Shown: positions 22,084 through 33,166 of the stretch, in pieces
Position numbering within the stretch: the first letter of the stretch is position 1
How the letters are laid out: each line of letters opens with the position of its first letter
From: Metallyticus violacea
Lineage: Eukaryota > Arthropoda > Insecta > Mantodea > Metallyticidae
NCBI GenBank assembly: GCA_030762175.1
Contig: CM060846.1
Coordinates: forward strand, 306,624,512-306,688,511
Reading direction: 5' to 3'
DNA length: 64,000 nucleotides
Made by a program: the position numbers and the translations under genes
Notes under the pieces: model-generated
What the model was told of the DNA's origin: nothing
Databases searched by the model: none
The model's input: only the letters and a program-made list of their open reading frames with translations

Positions 22084-22383
22084 TGGTGGTGTAGTGGTTA
22101 CCATACTTGCCTCCTAAACCCAAGATCGCGTGTTCGAACCCGGCCAGGACCGATGGATATTTTTCGGGGCGTAAAAATACTAAATATGGCTTCCTTCGGA
22201 AGGGAAGTAAAACCGTGGGTCCCGTGTCGTATATTTGCGGCACGAAAAAGAACCTCAAGCCTGAAAGGGAGGCCTCTGAGCAAAATTTGTCGGCCGTTTC
22301 ACGCCCCGAGTTGAATGGGACGCTGATGACCTGAGCTGTTAAAGAGTGTCCATAAATAAATCAATACAAAAAAAAAAAAAAAA
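22084..22383 (+). mobile_element. SINE1 copy, full length
   Basis: Plus-strand SINE1 with A box TGGTGTAGTGG, B box GTTCGAACCC and a body ending in ATAAATCAATAC and an A-run. A 10-base target duplication GAAGTCGTAA lies at 22074-22083 and 22384-22393. Confidence 0.95.
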
Positions 22384-22754
22384 GAAGTCGTAACCAAATG
22401 AAAAAGCCACTCACTTCTAACAGTGTAAATGTTGCATGTATATTTTTAAACAAAAAGTGACCTAAAATGCAACATATGCGTTGTTCTCCGGTTGCAATAT
22501 GTTGTTCCTTATTACAAGCAACAACGCTCGCCTCCTTTTCGTAAATATAAATTGATGGGGTTTGTATGCTACTGTGTAGGCGGGTAAACCATTGTAATGG
22601 TGGCAAATCTCCTTTAACTCCAGCAGAAAGATTGATTTGATTTGATTTTTTATTGAACTATAATTCCCTGGGCTGGTACATGGGGCAGCCTTATAGGTGC
22701 ATAATATACATAAGTTAAGCATTTACATAGACAGTTTTTGAGTGAAAAGTTTTT

Positions 22755-23047
22755 TTTTTTTTTTTTTTTGAGTAGTGTTTAACGCCCGTTTTCACTACTG
22801 AGGCACCACAGGCGGTGGACACTGATGATACATGAAATGAAATGATAAATTGGGAAAGGATTTCTTTTTTTAAGGAAGGAAGCGTTCCAGGCCTAAGTTT
22901 AGGTACCTCCCCGGCATTTGCCAGTTATGAAGACTGAGGAAAACCTGGAAAAAACCCCAGTCAGGGAGGACGGTCCTGGCGGGATTCGAACCGCAGACCT
23001 CCCGCTCACGAGTCCGTGCCTTAACGACCTCGGCCACCCGTGGCGGT
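22755..23047 (-). mobile_element. SINE2 copy, full length
   Basis: Minus-strand SINE2, well preserved: tail T-run at the left, GTGTTTAACGCCCG, CCTCCCCGGCATTTGCC, and a tRNA-like head ending CCACCCGTGGCGG at the right. The target duplication AAAAGTTTTT lies at 22745-22754 and 23048-23057. Confidence 0.9.
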
Positions 23048-23322
23048 AAAAGTTTTTGTTGGAAGCCCATGCGGGGGCAATGAGCTTGCCCAGGGGAACA
23101 GCTTCCTGTGATGGTGCGAAGACTGAGACTTGTTTAGTGGCACATACATATAAGGTGAAATTGATACATAGTTAACCTAACAGACTTATAATTAAAAATG
23201 CTAGAAAAATCGCAAATATAAATTTATACCGGATTTTGTGGGTGGTACTATGTCAGCGAGCAAATCATTGTAATCATGGCAAATCTCGTTTAACTGCCGA
23301 AAAAAAATAATAATAAAACGAT

Positions 23323-23392
23323 GGGCCGTGAGGAACTGAACTCACAACCATTTATAGCACGACGCTCTAACCATCTGAGGTAGCTTACAGTT
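23323..23392 (-). pseudogene. tRNA-Ile-like pseudogene or SINE head
   Basis: Minus strand reads CTACCTCAGATGGTTAGAGC and GTCGTGCTATAA, then GTGAGTTCAGTTCC, resembling the D-arm, anticodon stem and T-arm of a tRNA-Ile. It is followed by an A/T-rich tail, so a retroposed or SINE origin is likely. It is not a functional tRNA: the acceptor stem does not close. Confidence 0.5.
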
Positions 23393-24188
23393 GCTAGTCT
23401 CGTTAATTACCAACCTATATCGTTGATATCACACCACCTTCGGCTCTCTCCACTCGGAGCTGGAGCCCCCAAGACGCCTCGATCTATACGGGGTTAAGAG
23501 TTAAAATCTGATAATTGCATTGAGAGCTAATTTTTGAACATTTCTTGGAACTAAAATAGCGGTGATTCGATAAAGTATCTACCTGTACATGGTGAATCAT
23601 TCTGCTACAAGTTACGCCTCCTTTGATGAGCGGTAGCGGAGAAAACCGGGTTTAATTCCAAGGAATGGCTGCATTAATCCGGAGAAGTTGACGTGTGATT
23701 TTAACAAATAGAGGAGGGTGTAGCTTTTGCGTGCATTCCGAACAGTATAAGCGAGATGTTTCTTAATTTGAGGTGGAGCTAATGTTCGCTGTATATCAGA
23801 TTTTGCAAGGGGAATGCTATGAGCTTTATTTTTTATTTTATTTTTTATTTATTTCATGGTTGATATTATTATAATTTTTTTGTAGCAAAGAATATTCTCT
23901 GTGGAGAAAGGTTCCCCTAAGGGACACTCCTTTAGTTCTGGGAATGGATACTTGTTCATTTTAGTTGCTAACTGCTGCTAATGTTGCCTTTAAGAATGCC
24001 CCGTGTTTCTTCACAATTTCAAGTTCTCTTGTGGAAATTCCCTTAATGGCATCCAAAAGCTTATTCAATTTTTTCTATTTGTTCTGATAGAGGCACAGAA
24101 CAATTGGAACTTTCTAGTTTGCTAACTTGGACCAATATTTCCTCCTTTTCACAGAGAACAGAAACATCTCCAGTGTCTATTTTAAATT

Positions 24189-24189
<1 letters not shown>

Positions 24190-24281
<92 letters not shown>
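24190..24281 (+). repeat. (GAT)n(AAT)n microsatellite
   Basis: A compound trinucleotide repeat, GAT switching to AAT. It is the sole source of the aspartate- and asparagine-rich frame at 24104-24382. Confidence 0.95.
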
Positions 24282-24541
24282 TCCCACAACATCCTCACTG
24301 TCGCTTAATAACATTCACGCTACAAGAAAGACCAGAAATAGAACAGCGAAGCGACGAGATAACATTCACACCTCCTAGCTAGTACTTAGAAGTTTGGTAG
24401 GAGCGTTCGGGTTTTTCCGCTGCCGTTCGTGAAAGGAGTCGTGACTTATACCAGGCTAATTTTGCGTGTACGCATAAGCCAGAGTGATAATTCAGCCACG
24501 AAAGGTCGGAAATGGAAGTACATCCTACCAGGCTTTACTAG

Positions 24542-24712
24542 GTTTGTTTGATTTTTGTGTTTTTATTCCTCCTGTTTTACTTGTGTCCTTTCTTTCTTGG
24601 AGGAAAATAAATCTTTTTGAGTAGATTTGTTTAATTATTTGTGTGTTTATTCCTCCTGTTTTACTTGCAGTGTCCTTTCTTTCTTGGACGAAAATAAAAC
24701 ATTTTGAGTATT
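24542..24712 (+). repeat. 84-base tandem duplication
   Basis: Two units share TTTATTCCTCCTGTTTTACT and TGTCCTTTCTTTCTTGGA with period about 84 bases. The short minus-strand frame across it is a by-product. Confidence 0.85.
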
Positions 24713-24759
24713 GGTTTATACGAGAAAGAAAGGAAACAACAAGTAAACCAAAGTACATA

Positions 24760-26440
24760 AATAGTGAAGAGGGCCTCTCAAGGGTTCACAGACATTAATC
24801 AAGATTTCTTATGCTATCTACCCATTTTATGACGTTGCACCAGAAAGTTCGTTTTTAAAATCTGATAGTAACTCATCCTATTAGCTACATTCTAAGCAGA
24901 CAGGAAATTAGGAAGGATACATGTAGTAAAATGTAATGTTGATTTTTGTACACAGCTTGTACATAACCTCAAAATGCAAACTGCCTTCCTATATAATGAA
25001 GAGAACATAAATGAAAGTAAACAAAATTCTCAATAACGATGTACCACTATGTCCAACAAATAACAATATATGTAATGTTATTTAAAGCACATAAAGGTAC
25101 CAATATAATGTGTTATATTGAAGGTTATAGTGTACAAAAATAAATTCAGGTTCTTCACATATAATATTCATTGTCAAGCCTAAATTGTCTATAGTTTTAA
25201 AAGACAGACACTTTAAAGGCAGCTATGTAATAAATTAAATATAATGCTCACATACAAATTCAGTAATTATGTATAAACTATTTCACAAAAACACATACCA
25301 ACGTAGTGTAATACTTTGACATGGATGTGAAGGAAATTAAGTTCTTAATTTATCTGCACACTGTTGCTATACTGCTAAAAGTACTGGATCTACTTGAATG
25401 TTAAGTTTGACCTCGGCATTCTTAATATTTGCATTGTCAAGGCAATTCCTGAAACATTTTTTTATTTTCTTAAGATTTACACTGTGACTTCTTATTAAGT
25501 ACACAAGGTGAAACTTTTGACTAACCAATGGCCATTACCATGGCACATATGATTAAGGCATTGGTCCTAGTAAGCTGCAAAAGTAACATTACAGGATTGA
25601 ATTCTGCCTGGTCAAGTTGCATAAAGCTAATCATGAGCCTCAAGCTCATTTACGTCGTTTTTAATGATTCCATTCAATGGTCTTGACAATATTGTGCTTG
25701 GCATGGGATATACATAAATGCAAAGTTCTGCTTCATAAAGATATAGAATGTTGTAGAATACAAATAAGCAAACAAAGAAATATAAACCTACTTACAAAAA
25801 TGCACTGTAAAAACAGTAACACTGATAGTGACATTAAATCTTTAACTAAACAATAAATTACATAAATCATATTGTGAGCTGGGTAACACGATTCTAAAAA
25901 GTCAACATATCTTCCATATTCTAAGCAATATATTAAATGAAAGCCTTAATCAAGTATCTGTTGATAACTCTGCTGCTTATAGGATGAAATCATTAAGGAT
26001 ATATGTTCAGCAGCTAAGCAAAATTCACAATTCTTTGCTCTGCTGAGTCAATTGGCTATAGACTAAATCTTATAAATAGCTTTGCAATAATAGAGATAGC
26101 ACATCCATTATGTTGAATTGCATGTGCAAAATTGGGCAGAGCCAGCAGCTTATTATTCTGACATAAACTTCAAAAGCAGAGGATACAGGTTCCAATCATG
26201 CTTAAGCCAGTTTCTCTAAAAGTCAAATGACAATTAGTTTAATAATCTGATTTGCGTCATTCATTACATTCCATATATTATACTACAGCAACTGGAAACG
26301 AACGTTTAAATGTTTAACCAAAGGTGAATGGGTATTTCAGCAGCATATATTTATAGCTTCTTCTTATTTGGCGCTACAGTCAGAGTTCAGTCTTGGGCCT
26401 ACCGCGGCGACCTCCGTTTCCTCTACCTCCGTTTCAGGAC
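24760..26440. other. no gene seen
   Basis: AT-rich, with one weak tRNA-like stretch around 25540-25620 (GATTAAGGCATTGG, GGATTGAATTCTGCC) that may be an old SINE head. Confidence 0.4.
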
Positions 26441-26518
26441 TTCATTGATAGAATGCAATATTGCAGGGGGACATGTGATCACCATTCCGTGCCCTGCCGG
26501 TCACCATCACTATCACGC

Positions 26519-26816
26519 TGGTCGGTCTTGATGGTGTAGTGGTAACCATACTTACCTCCTAAACCCAAGATCGCGGGTTGTATCCCAGCCAGGACCGAAT
26601 GATTTTTTCGGGCGTAAAAATCCTAAGTGTGGCTTCCTTCAGAAGGGAAGTAAAGCCGTGGTTTCCATGTTGTACGTTTACGGCAAGATAAAAAAACCTC
26701 AAGTATGAAAAAAGAGGCCTCTGAGCAAAATGTATCGAACAGTTCACGCCCTGATTCGAATGGGGCGCTAATAACCTGAGATGTTAAAGAGCCTCCGCAA
26801 ATAAACCAAATAAAAA
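26519..26816 (+). mobile_element. SINE1 copy
   Basis: Plus-strand SINE1 with a nearly intact head (TGATGGTGTAGTGGTAACC) and body. A short target duplication ATCACGC is present at 26512-26518 and 26817-26823. Confidence 0.85.
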
Positions 26817-27435
26817 ATCACGCAACTTTCGTAATCAGCATATATATATATTGATGTGCTATTTTTATTTTTTCATATATCATATATAAAGGTAATATTG
26901 CAGGAGGGCACGTGATCAGCATTCCGGTATCCCACCGGTCATCAACCCAGAATTCAACCCCACAAATTGCAAGGATTGTGGAGGGCCCTAGATAAGCGTT
27001 TTGAGATAGGGAGCTTATGGCCTGTGGTTTCTAAATTTCATGCAATAGCAAACAACCTGTTAATGGTCAGCGCGCATCACAATGTGTTTAACGAATAGAA
27101 TAGTAACTCTTAACTTGCAAGTGTTAGTATCGTACGTGCAGGTATATTTCAAAATTTAGAAGATGTTTCCTCCGTTTTAGCCAATGATGGTAGACATAGA
27201 AAGTGCTTAAAAAGAAAAATAAACCGCTTTCTCCAGAATAAAGGAAAAATATACCTGAACGAAACCAAATACCTAAGAAAAATTAGGTAAACTGCATTGT
27301 AGCTTTTCACCCCGCGTGAAAATCAAATAAAATATAAATTGAGAATTAAGAAAAAAGGGTAGTTTAAGTACAAAAATTAAAACAGATCACTAGAGATATT
27401 GTGAGTAATCGGAAGCTTTCACGGCCGGAGTCCGA

Positions 27436-27650
27436 CTTATAACTAGAAATTTCTTCCGGGCTTAGGAGCCGTGGTCTGTTGGAGTTAGGAGTCCAAACGT
27501 TTCATCCCCAACTGCGGAGGACATCTTCAGTGGCGCGGTCTGAGTCTTCTGGGACTGAAGATGTCCTCCGCAGTTGGGGATGAAACGTTTGGACTCCTTA
27601 GCTCCAACAGACCACGGTTCCTAGGCCCGGAAGGAACTTCTAGTTATAAG
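27436..27650 (+). mobile_element. foldback element D (PLE terminal repeats)
   Basis: A near-perfect inverted repeat. The left arm 27436-27530 is the reverse complement of about 27554-27650, with a loop of about 23 bases. The arms start CTTATAACTAG and each contains the hammerhead-like motif described separately. There is no coding. By analogy with elements A and F I take it as two inverted PLE termini; a plain foldback element is the alternative. The near identity of the arms suggests a younger age or pairing-driven repair. Confidence 0.65.
27542..27597 (+). ncRNA. hammerhead-ribozyme-like motif, element D
   Basis: CTGAAGA at 27555-27561, T, hairpin strands GTCCTC (27563-27568) and GGGGAT (27576-27581), GAAA at 27582-27585, then ACGT (palindrome) and T. 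Outer bases GAGTC (27542-27546) and GACTC (27592-27596) pair as stem I across an internal loop. This is the most complete core in the window. An identical motif lies inverted in the left arm. Confidence 0.55.
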
Positions 27651-27829
27651 ACTAGAGATATTGTTTCATGTGTCGGCTCTGCAACATCCCTGCAAAGAGT
27701 GCACCTGCGAGGAGATGATTCTCGCGCTCTCTCAGAAAAATCTGGAGTGTTACGAACCTCATCACAAGCACCCAACACCAATGCTAGTAGCTGCTAATCA
27801 GTGTTAATGATGATGCGTACCCGAGGCTC

Positions 27830-28745
27830 TTGAGATGTCCTTATAAAAAAAAAAACTAGGAGGTTGAGGTCCGGAGAACACGGTGGCCAATTTACATTAC
27901 CATCTCTTCCAATTCACTACCCAGGAAGCACACCATTGAGATAATCTTGCACTTCCACGCTGAAATGGGGAGGAGCTCCGTCGTGCTGCAACCACATCGG
28001 ATGCTACGAGGGACGTCTTCCAAAAATATAGGTAAAACATGGGTGAGTAACTAAAGATACATTTGCCCATTTAACCGTGTAGGAAGTAGATACGGTCCAA
28101 TTATTTGATTGGACACGATGCCCGCCCACACGTTGATGCTGAATCTGTGCTGAAAACCAGCATCCACCACTGCATTCGACTGCTCATACTCACATACATG
28201 ACTGTTCACAATTAGCCCATCTCTTGTGAACATGGCCTCGTCGGTGAAGAAAACCGAGGAGAAAAAGTCAGGCTGGTCATTCTGCCGCTCCAAGGCCCAC
28301 CTACAGAATTTTAGTTTGGGACCTAAGTCCGCTGGCCCCAGTGTCTGAACTTAAGCAGATAGGGAAATCGTTGTTCTTCGTGCAGGATCTGATACACGCT
28401 GAACTTGTTCGTTTTCATGGCCATGACAATTGCTCGGGTGTTGATGGAAGGTTCCGTCCAAACTCTGGTAAGCACGTCTTCTTCAAAAGGTGGATTACGA
28501 CGCCTTCGGTTTACACAGGCATCGGATCTGTACACCCTTAAAGATCCAGTTTCCCGCAAACGCTGATGGACATTTTGGAAGGTCGAGCGATAAGGATGAT
28601 GTCTGTCTGGAAATCTATCCCTGTACAGTTGTGCAGCTACAGATGCCTGACCTCTTGTTTCTCCATATATCAAAACCATATCAGCAAGCTCGGCAAATGA
28701 AAATTCGTTAGCCATATAACAACTATAAACAATCTGTTGCATTTG
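27830..28745 (-). pseudogene. DDE transposase relic (IS630/Tc1-mariner superfamily)
   Basis: Minus strand: an uninterrupted 139-codon frame (28323-28742) carries the N-terminal DNA-binding part (ELADMVLIYGETRGQASVAA.. RRNPPFEEDVLTRV). A second frame (28051-28293) has the catalytic segment FFSSVFFTDEAMFTRDG and INVWAGIVSNQIIGPY. Then, with frameshifts near 27840-28050, it reads LQHDGAPPHFSVEV-like and PDL-like blocks. This belongs to the arthropod DDE family with the FTDEA and QDGAPPH motifs, which would cut and paste DNA ends. I did not find terminal repeats. Confidence 0.8.
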
Positions 28746-28859
28746 ATACGCAATGCAGGAAATTGCCCATTAATTCTCAGACGGTACAAAAGAAAGTCGA
28801 CTGGTTAGATTCCAGTAGTAGAGATTACTTTAGGCGAATAATTTCCTTGATGGACGTGT

Positions 28860-28922
28860 AGACCTGTTAGCTCAGTTGGTTAGAGTGTCATGCTAATAAT
28901 GTAAAAGTCACCCCTCACATGT
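28860..28922 (+). pseudogene. tRNA-Ile(AAT)-like pseudogene
   Basis: GACCTGTTAGCTCAGTTGG, TTAGAGTGTCATGCTAATAA then GTAAAAGTCACCCCTCACAT: the first 50 bases follow a eukaryotic tRNA-Ile with anticodon AAT, but the T-arm and 3' acceptor strand are lost. Confidence 0.65.
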
Positions 28923-29030
28923 AACCTTTCTTGATTTTTCTCATTTGTGGTCTTATTTAATAGAAATAATTGTACTTTTTCAATGGTTAGGTTAGGTTTA
29001 TTTACTTTAGGTTTAACAAAATGGTTTAGG

Positions 29031-29130
<100 letters not shown>

Positions 29131-29439
29131 GAACACCTTACTAACACTTTCTCACATTCCGTTCGGGAGGATTTCGGCTTTCTCCGGTTCCTTTCGGGAT
29201 TTCGGCCAGAGAACAGGGTGGTTTTGTCACGTCAAGTCTCAGCTTGTGATATGCTAGGAACTTTGCGCATGCGCATTTAATTTCATTGCTTTACTGAACT
29301 GTTATAATTGGCGTGCAAACCCTCGCAGAATAAACGAAGCGGTTGACGGTGACGGTTTGTCGGGCGCGGCGCAAAACGGTTGATTCTGCATCTGGTCGTC
29401 GTACTGTGAGCATCTCAAATCGGCGGTGGCAGCCCTAAG

Positions 29440-31545
29440 ATTCAGATTCAGATTTTCTTTATTGCATATTGGGTACCTTGGCCTGCACTAGACAGTCTTA
29501 AGGTACAAATAATTTACATAAGTGTACAATTTGTGGTGTTTGTGACATATATACATTTGTTTTTTTTTTCTTTTTTTTTTTTTTAGTAAATACATACAAG
29601 TAATGGACAGGGCCCATTCAAGAGAAATTATTTACCATCGTCCTTAATATGTGTTTTCTATTTTTGGGATAACTTCATGTGGGTAATTCATCATCATTAT
29701 TATTATTATATATGGTTATTTTTAACGACTGCTATATACGTTGGAACACTTACATCTAACTAAAATCTAGTTAACAGCTACACTTATATACTGGAGGTAT
29801 ACCTATATATAGGTATATATAGGTATATATAGGTATATATAGGTATATATAGGTATGGAGACTCATGTCGCTTGCAAGCTGAATACCTTTATTCACTTAT
29901 GTTTGGGATGAATCGGTTGACCACTACCGATATTTCTCACTACCACATTCGGGTGGACTTGGATTTTGCCCATATTTTACGAGCTTTATTGGCAATAAAG
30001 TTCGTCAGTGGCTCGATCCTCGTCTCCCGATGTATGGCAGCGTTTGTTGTCAACAATGGAACGCACAGAAGCTTCCGGAGACTGGTGTTCTGTAATGTTT
30101 GCAATTTTTGTAACGTCGTGTTTGCTGCATTTGCCCAGGTCGTGCTGGCGTAAGTCAGGTAGGCGAGAACAAATGCTTTGTACAAAATTAATTTTATTCG
30201 CACCGTGACCTGTTTACTTTTAAAGATGGGGGCACATATTTTTAGGCGCTGCCGGCCACAGTTGGCACTGTTTTGAATGTGGTCCCGCCACCTCATTTTA
30301 GAGTTGAGTGTGACTCCCAGATGCATCGTACGCCGTCGAAACGGTAGTATTTGCCCATCAACTTCAATTTCCAATTTGGGAATTTTGAATTATTTTTGAG
30401 AAAAATAGACCGGAATGCATTTTTGAGGATTAATTTTAATTGTCCATTTCTCTAACCAGGCCAAAAATTGATTTCTATATAGTTCAAGCGCTTTGATAGC
30501 GTAAGTACATTTTTGGTGATGGGTGTATAGTACCGTATCGTCGGCGTACATAGCTACCTTGCATCTGGTATCTATAGGGAAGTCTCTTGTGTAGATGCAA
30601 AATAAGCAGGGCGACACTCCTGCGTGGATCTCCCTTGCTGTTGATTTGTGGCGGGAAATTTGTACATAGAAACGGCGCTCTGACAGGTAGCTCTGCAGCA
30701 GAGGCAGGAACGGCCGAAGGTCGGGTAATTGGTCGTGGATCTTATAGAGAATACCTGCGTGCCAGCATCTGTCAATGGCCGCCTCGACATCCAGAAACAG
30801 TGCCAAGGTGTAGGCCTCGTTGTTAAATTGCTCGGCGACGTCATCAGTAAATTTTAGTAGTTGCAATTCAGTTGAATGGTGCTTCCTGAATCCAAACTGA
30901 AAATTTGACATTGCTTCATGGTCCGAAACGGATTTTTGTAGACGAGACAAAATGAGTTTTTCGAGCAATTTACCAATTGCAGATAGCAGACTAGTCGAAA
31001 ATTTTGTACTTGGCGAGGACTTTTTATGCTTTTAGTAGCATCACAATGCAAGCTTGTTTCCATGCAGTGGGAAAGTAATTGTATTTCAAGCAGGCATTGA
31101 GAATTTTGGTAAGCTGAACAAGCGCCTTACGTGGTAGGTACTTCAGGTCCTCATTAGTCACGCCATCTGGGCCTGAGGCTTTGCCGTTCTTAAGCGATTT
31201 AATCTGTTTCTAGACTTCCTGAGTCGTAAAGAGTTTTGTGTGTTGCTGTTGCTCCGTGGACCTTTGCTCTTGGAGCCAGGCGTGAACTAGGTTTTCATGT
31301 GTGGGATCAGGACTGGGATTAGATTGGAAGCGCTGTTCCAGGGCGTCTGCAAAAGTTTCGGCCTTCTCCGCCGCCTAGAAGACAAGCCCTCCTCGTCCCT
31401 AGAGTGTCTCATTGAAAGCTTGCCCGCTGCCTGTATTTTTAAATGTGCGCAGTAGTTGCCACATTGAGCCATCAGAGTGAGTGCATTTTTGCAACTTCTC
31501 GTCCCATCTGTAGAAGTTACTGGCAGATAACTGCGACTTGATTAT
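29440..31545 (-). mobile_element. Jockey-type LINE, 5'-truncated copy (left)
   Basis: Minus-strand non-LTR retrotransposon. The 3' end at 29440 is the tandem GAATCT motif (read on the minus strand); the 5' end is truncated inside ORF2 at 31545. The 11-base target duplication GCAGCCCTAAG lies at 29429-29439 and 31546-31556, so this is a complete single insertion event. It is almost identical to 36500-38606 on the other strand and shares its stops. The 3' untranslated part carries a GGTATATATA minisatellite (about 29800-29855) absent from the other copy. Confidence 0.95.
29940..30968 (-). pseudogene. LINE ORF2 reverse transcriptase fragment (left copy)
   Basis: A 192-codon frame (30390-30968) holds reverse transcriptase motifs: FQFGFRKHHSTELQLL, LALFLDVEAAIDR (motif A), GVSPCLF (motif B) and the catalytic YADDTVLY (motif C). 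An in-frame stop separates it from a 144-codon frame (29940-30374) with the thumb and C-terminal part (LGVTLNSKMRWRDHI, AYLTYASTTWA). The same stop is in the right copy. In intact elements the enzyme copies the element RNA onto nicked target DNA. Confidence 0.9.
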
Positions 31546-31583
31546 GCAGCCCTAAGGGCAAAAGCAGCCAATTCTGATACTGC

Positions 31584-32684
31584 GTGACGGACCCCTCAGA
31601 AAGCGCCTGCGCTGCGGGCTGCCTCAGCCAGCACGGGCCGACATCTTTAGTCAGAGTATCATTTCTGAAGCCGCAGGAACGCGATAGCGCCTGCAACACC
31701 GGGCTGTACCTGGCAGGATGCTGGCTCACTATAGAACCCAGCACTCAGCACCACTTCGCACCATGTCGACGCTGTTGTGGCTACGGCCACGCAGCGTCCG
31801 ACTGCACCAGGGCACCACGATGCCACTACTGTGGTGCATCATGCTTAACAGCAGCCTGCACCAGCCACGACCTGACACGCCGCAAAATGTTCTGAGCCAC
31901 CTGTGGTAGCTACAGACACTTCACTGGCCAGGTCGCGTGCCCGGCGAGACCCCGCCATCACCACCACTCTGCAGATACACTACCTGCACGTGCCGGCTCA
32001 ACCAAACACAGCATACCACTACAGCTGCCAGCACAACCATCACCTCATCTACTAGTACTATAGATGCCTCCGCCGTCCTCAACCAACTGGTCTCCAAGGA
32101 CTCGACACTGAACAGCCATCTCACCACTACAATGGAAACCCTTCACACCACCGCCGACAACCTCCAGCAACAGATCGCCACAGAACACCAGCCTGCTCAT
32201 CATCCAGAACTCATCAAAATGCACGAAGAGCAAGCCGCCCTTACACGGAGGAATCGTGAGGCCATCGTGACTGGAGGCTCATGACTCCTTTGTAAGGGAG
32301 ACCATCCCTGCAGCCACCGCCGACCTAACGCAGAAACTCCAGCACCATCGCGACTCTCTAGCAACACTATTTAAGATCTCCATAGAAATAATTTCCGCCC
32401 GCCTCGACAGACTGGATGAGGCGTTCACTGAACTCCGGACCTCCAGTCTCGAGCGGCTAGACGCAATCAAGCAGCAGTTGACATCCATACAGACCTCATC
32501 AACCACCACCACCACCACCATTCCGCCGCCGGATGAAGATGACCACGCCTCCGGGATGGCCCATCTTACATTCGAGGAGCGAGATGCCCGCTGCCGGGAG
32601 TTTGCCCGGCGCATTACAACAGGATTTCAAAGACGCCAGCAAAACAATCGTTCGTATGAACGGTACAATGAATACTGTGATTAA
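31584..32684 (+). pseudogene. LINE ORF1/gag-like fragment with zinc knuckles and coiled coil
   Basis: The first frame (31584-31895) carries CRRCCGYGHAASDC, a CX2CX4HX4C zinc knuckle, then CHYCGASC and, after a TGA in place of a cysteine codon, CGSYRHF..C. Frames to 32684 continue with a threonine-rich linker and a heptad-like segment (DRLDEAFTELRTSSLERLDA) suggesting a coiled coil. This order resembles the RNA-binding ORF1 of non-LTR elements. It differs from the ORF1 of the right LINE, so it belongs to another element. The left LINE is inserted at its 5' side. It is more GC-rich than the surroundings. Confidence 0.6.
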
Positions 32685-32907
32685 AATTGAGCCCAAACAG
32701 CATAACAAACTATGTCATTCCCTTCTATCCACTTAACCCCTCCCTTCAGCCACTGGGCAAGGCCTCAGGGCCTCGGCCATGTGGGTTACCAGTAAACACT
32801 TTATGCAGCTCCCAGCCATCGGCTGGCAGCACAGCAGTACCGCGACTAACGGTGGTGCTAATGCGGAACCCCATAAACCTTCTTCCCGCTACTTCCTCAG
32901 CTTATTC

Positions 32908-33166
32908 CTACACCCAAAACGCGGGTTCGAACCCGGCCAGGATCGATGGATTTTTTCGGGCGTAAAAATCCTAAGTATGGCTTCCTTCGAAAGGGGAAGT
33001 AAAGCCGTGGGTCCCGTGTCGTACATTTACGGCACGAAAAAGAACCTCAAGTCTGAAAGAGAGGCCTCTGAGCAAAATTTGTCGGCCGTTTCACGCCCTG
33101 AGTTGAATGGGACGCTAATGACCTGAGATGTTAAAGAGCGTCCGTAAATAAATAAAATCAAATCAA
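32908..33166 (+). mobile_element. SINE1 copy, 5'-truncated
   Basis: Begins inside the tRNA-like head (CTACACCCAAAACGCGGG) and runs to the ATAAATAAAATCAAATCAA tail. A 14-base target duplication TCCTCAGCTTATTC at 32894-32907 and 33167-33180 proves that truncation happened at insertion. Confidence 0.95.

Noticed and set aside
22107..22334. Recurrent frames such as those at 22107, 32779 and 46045 with SEREASEQNLSAVSRPELNG
   Set aside because: Translations of the SINE1 body, repeated because the SINE is repeated.
30587..30826. 79-codon plus-strand frame, identical in the inverted copy at 37233-37472
   Set aside because: Shadow of the LINE reverse transcriptase on the other strand; its conservation follows from the LINE duplication.
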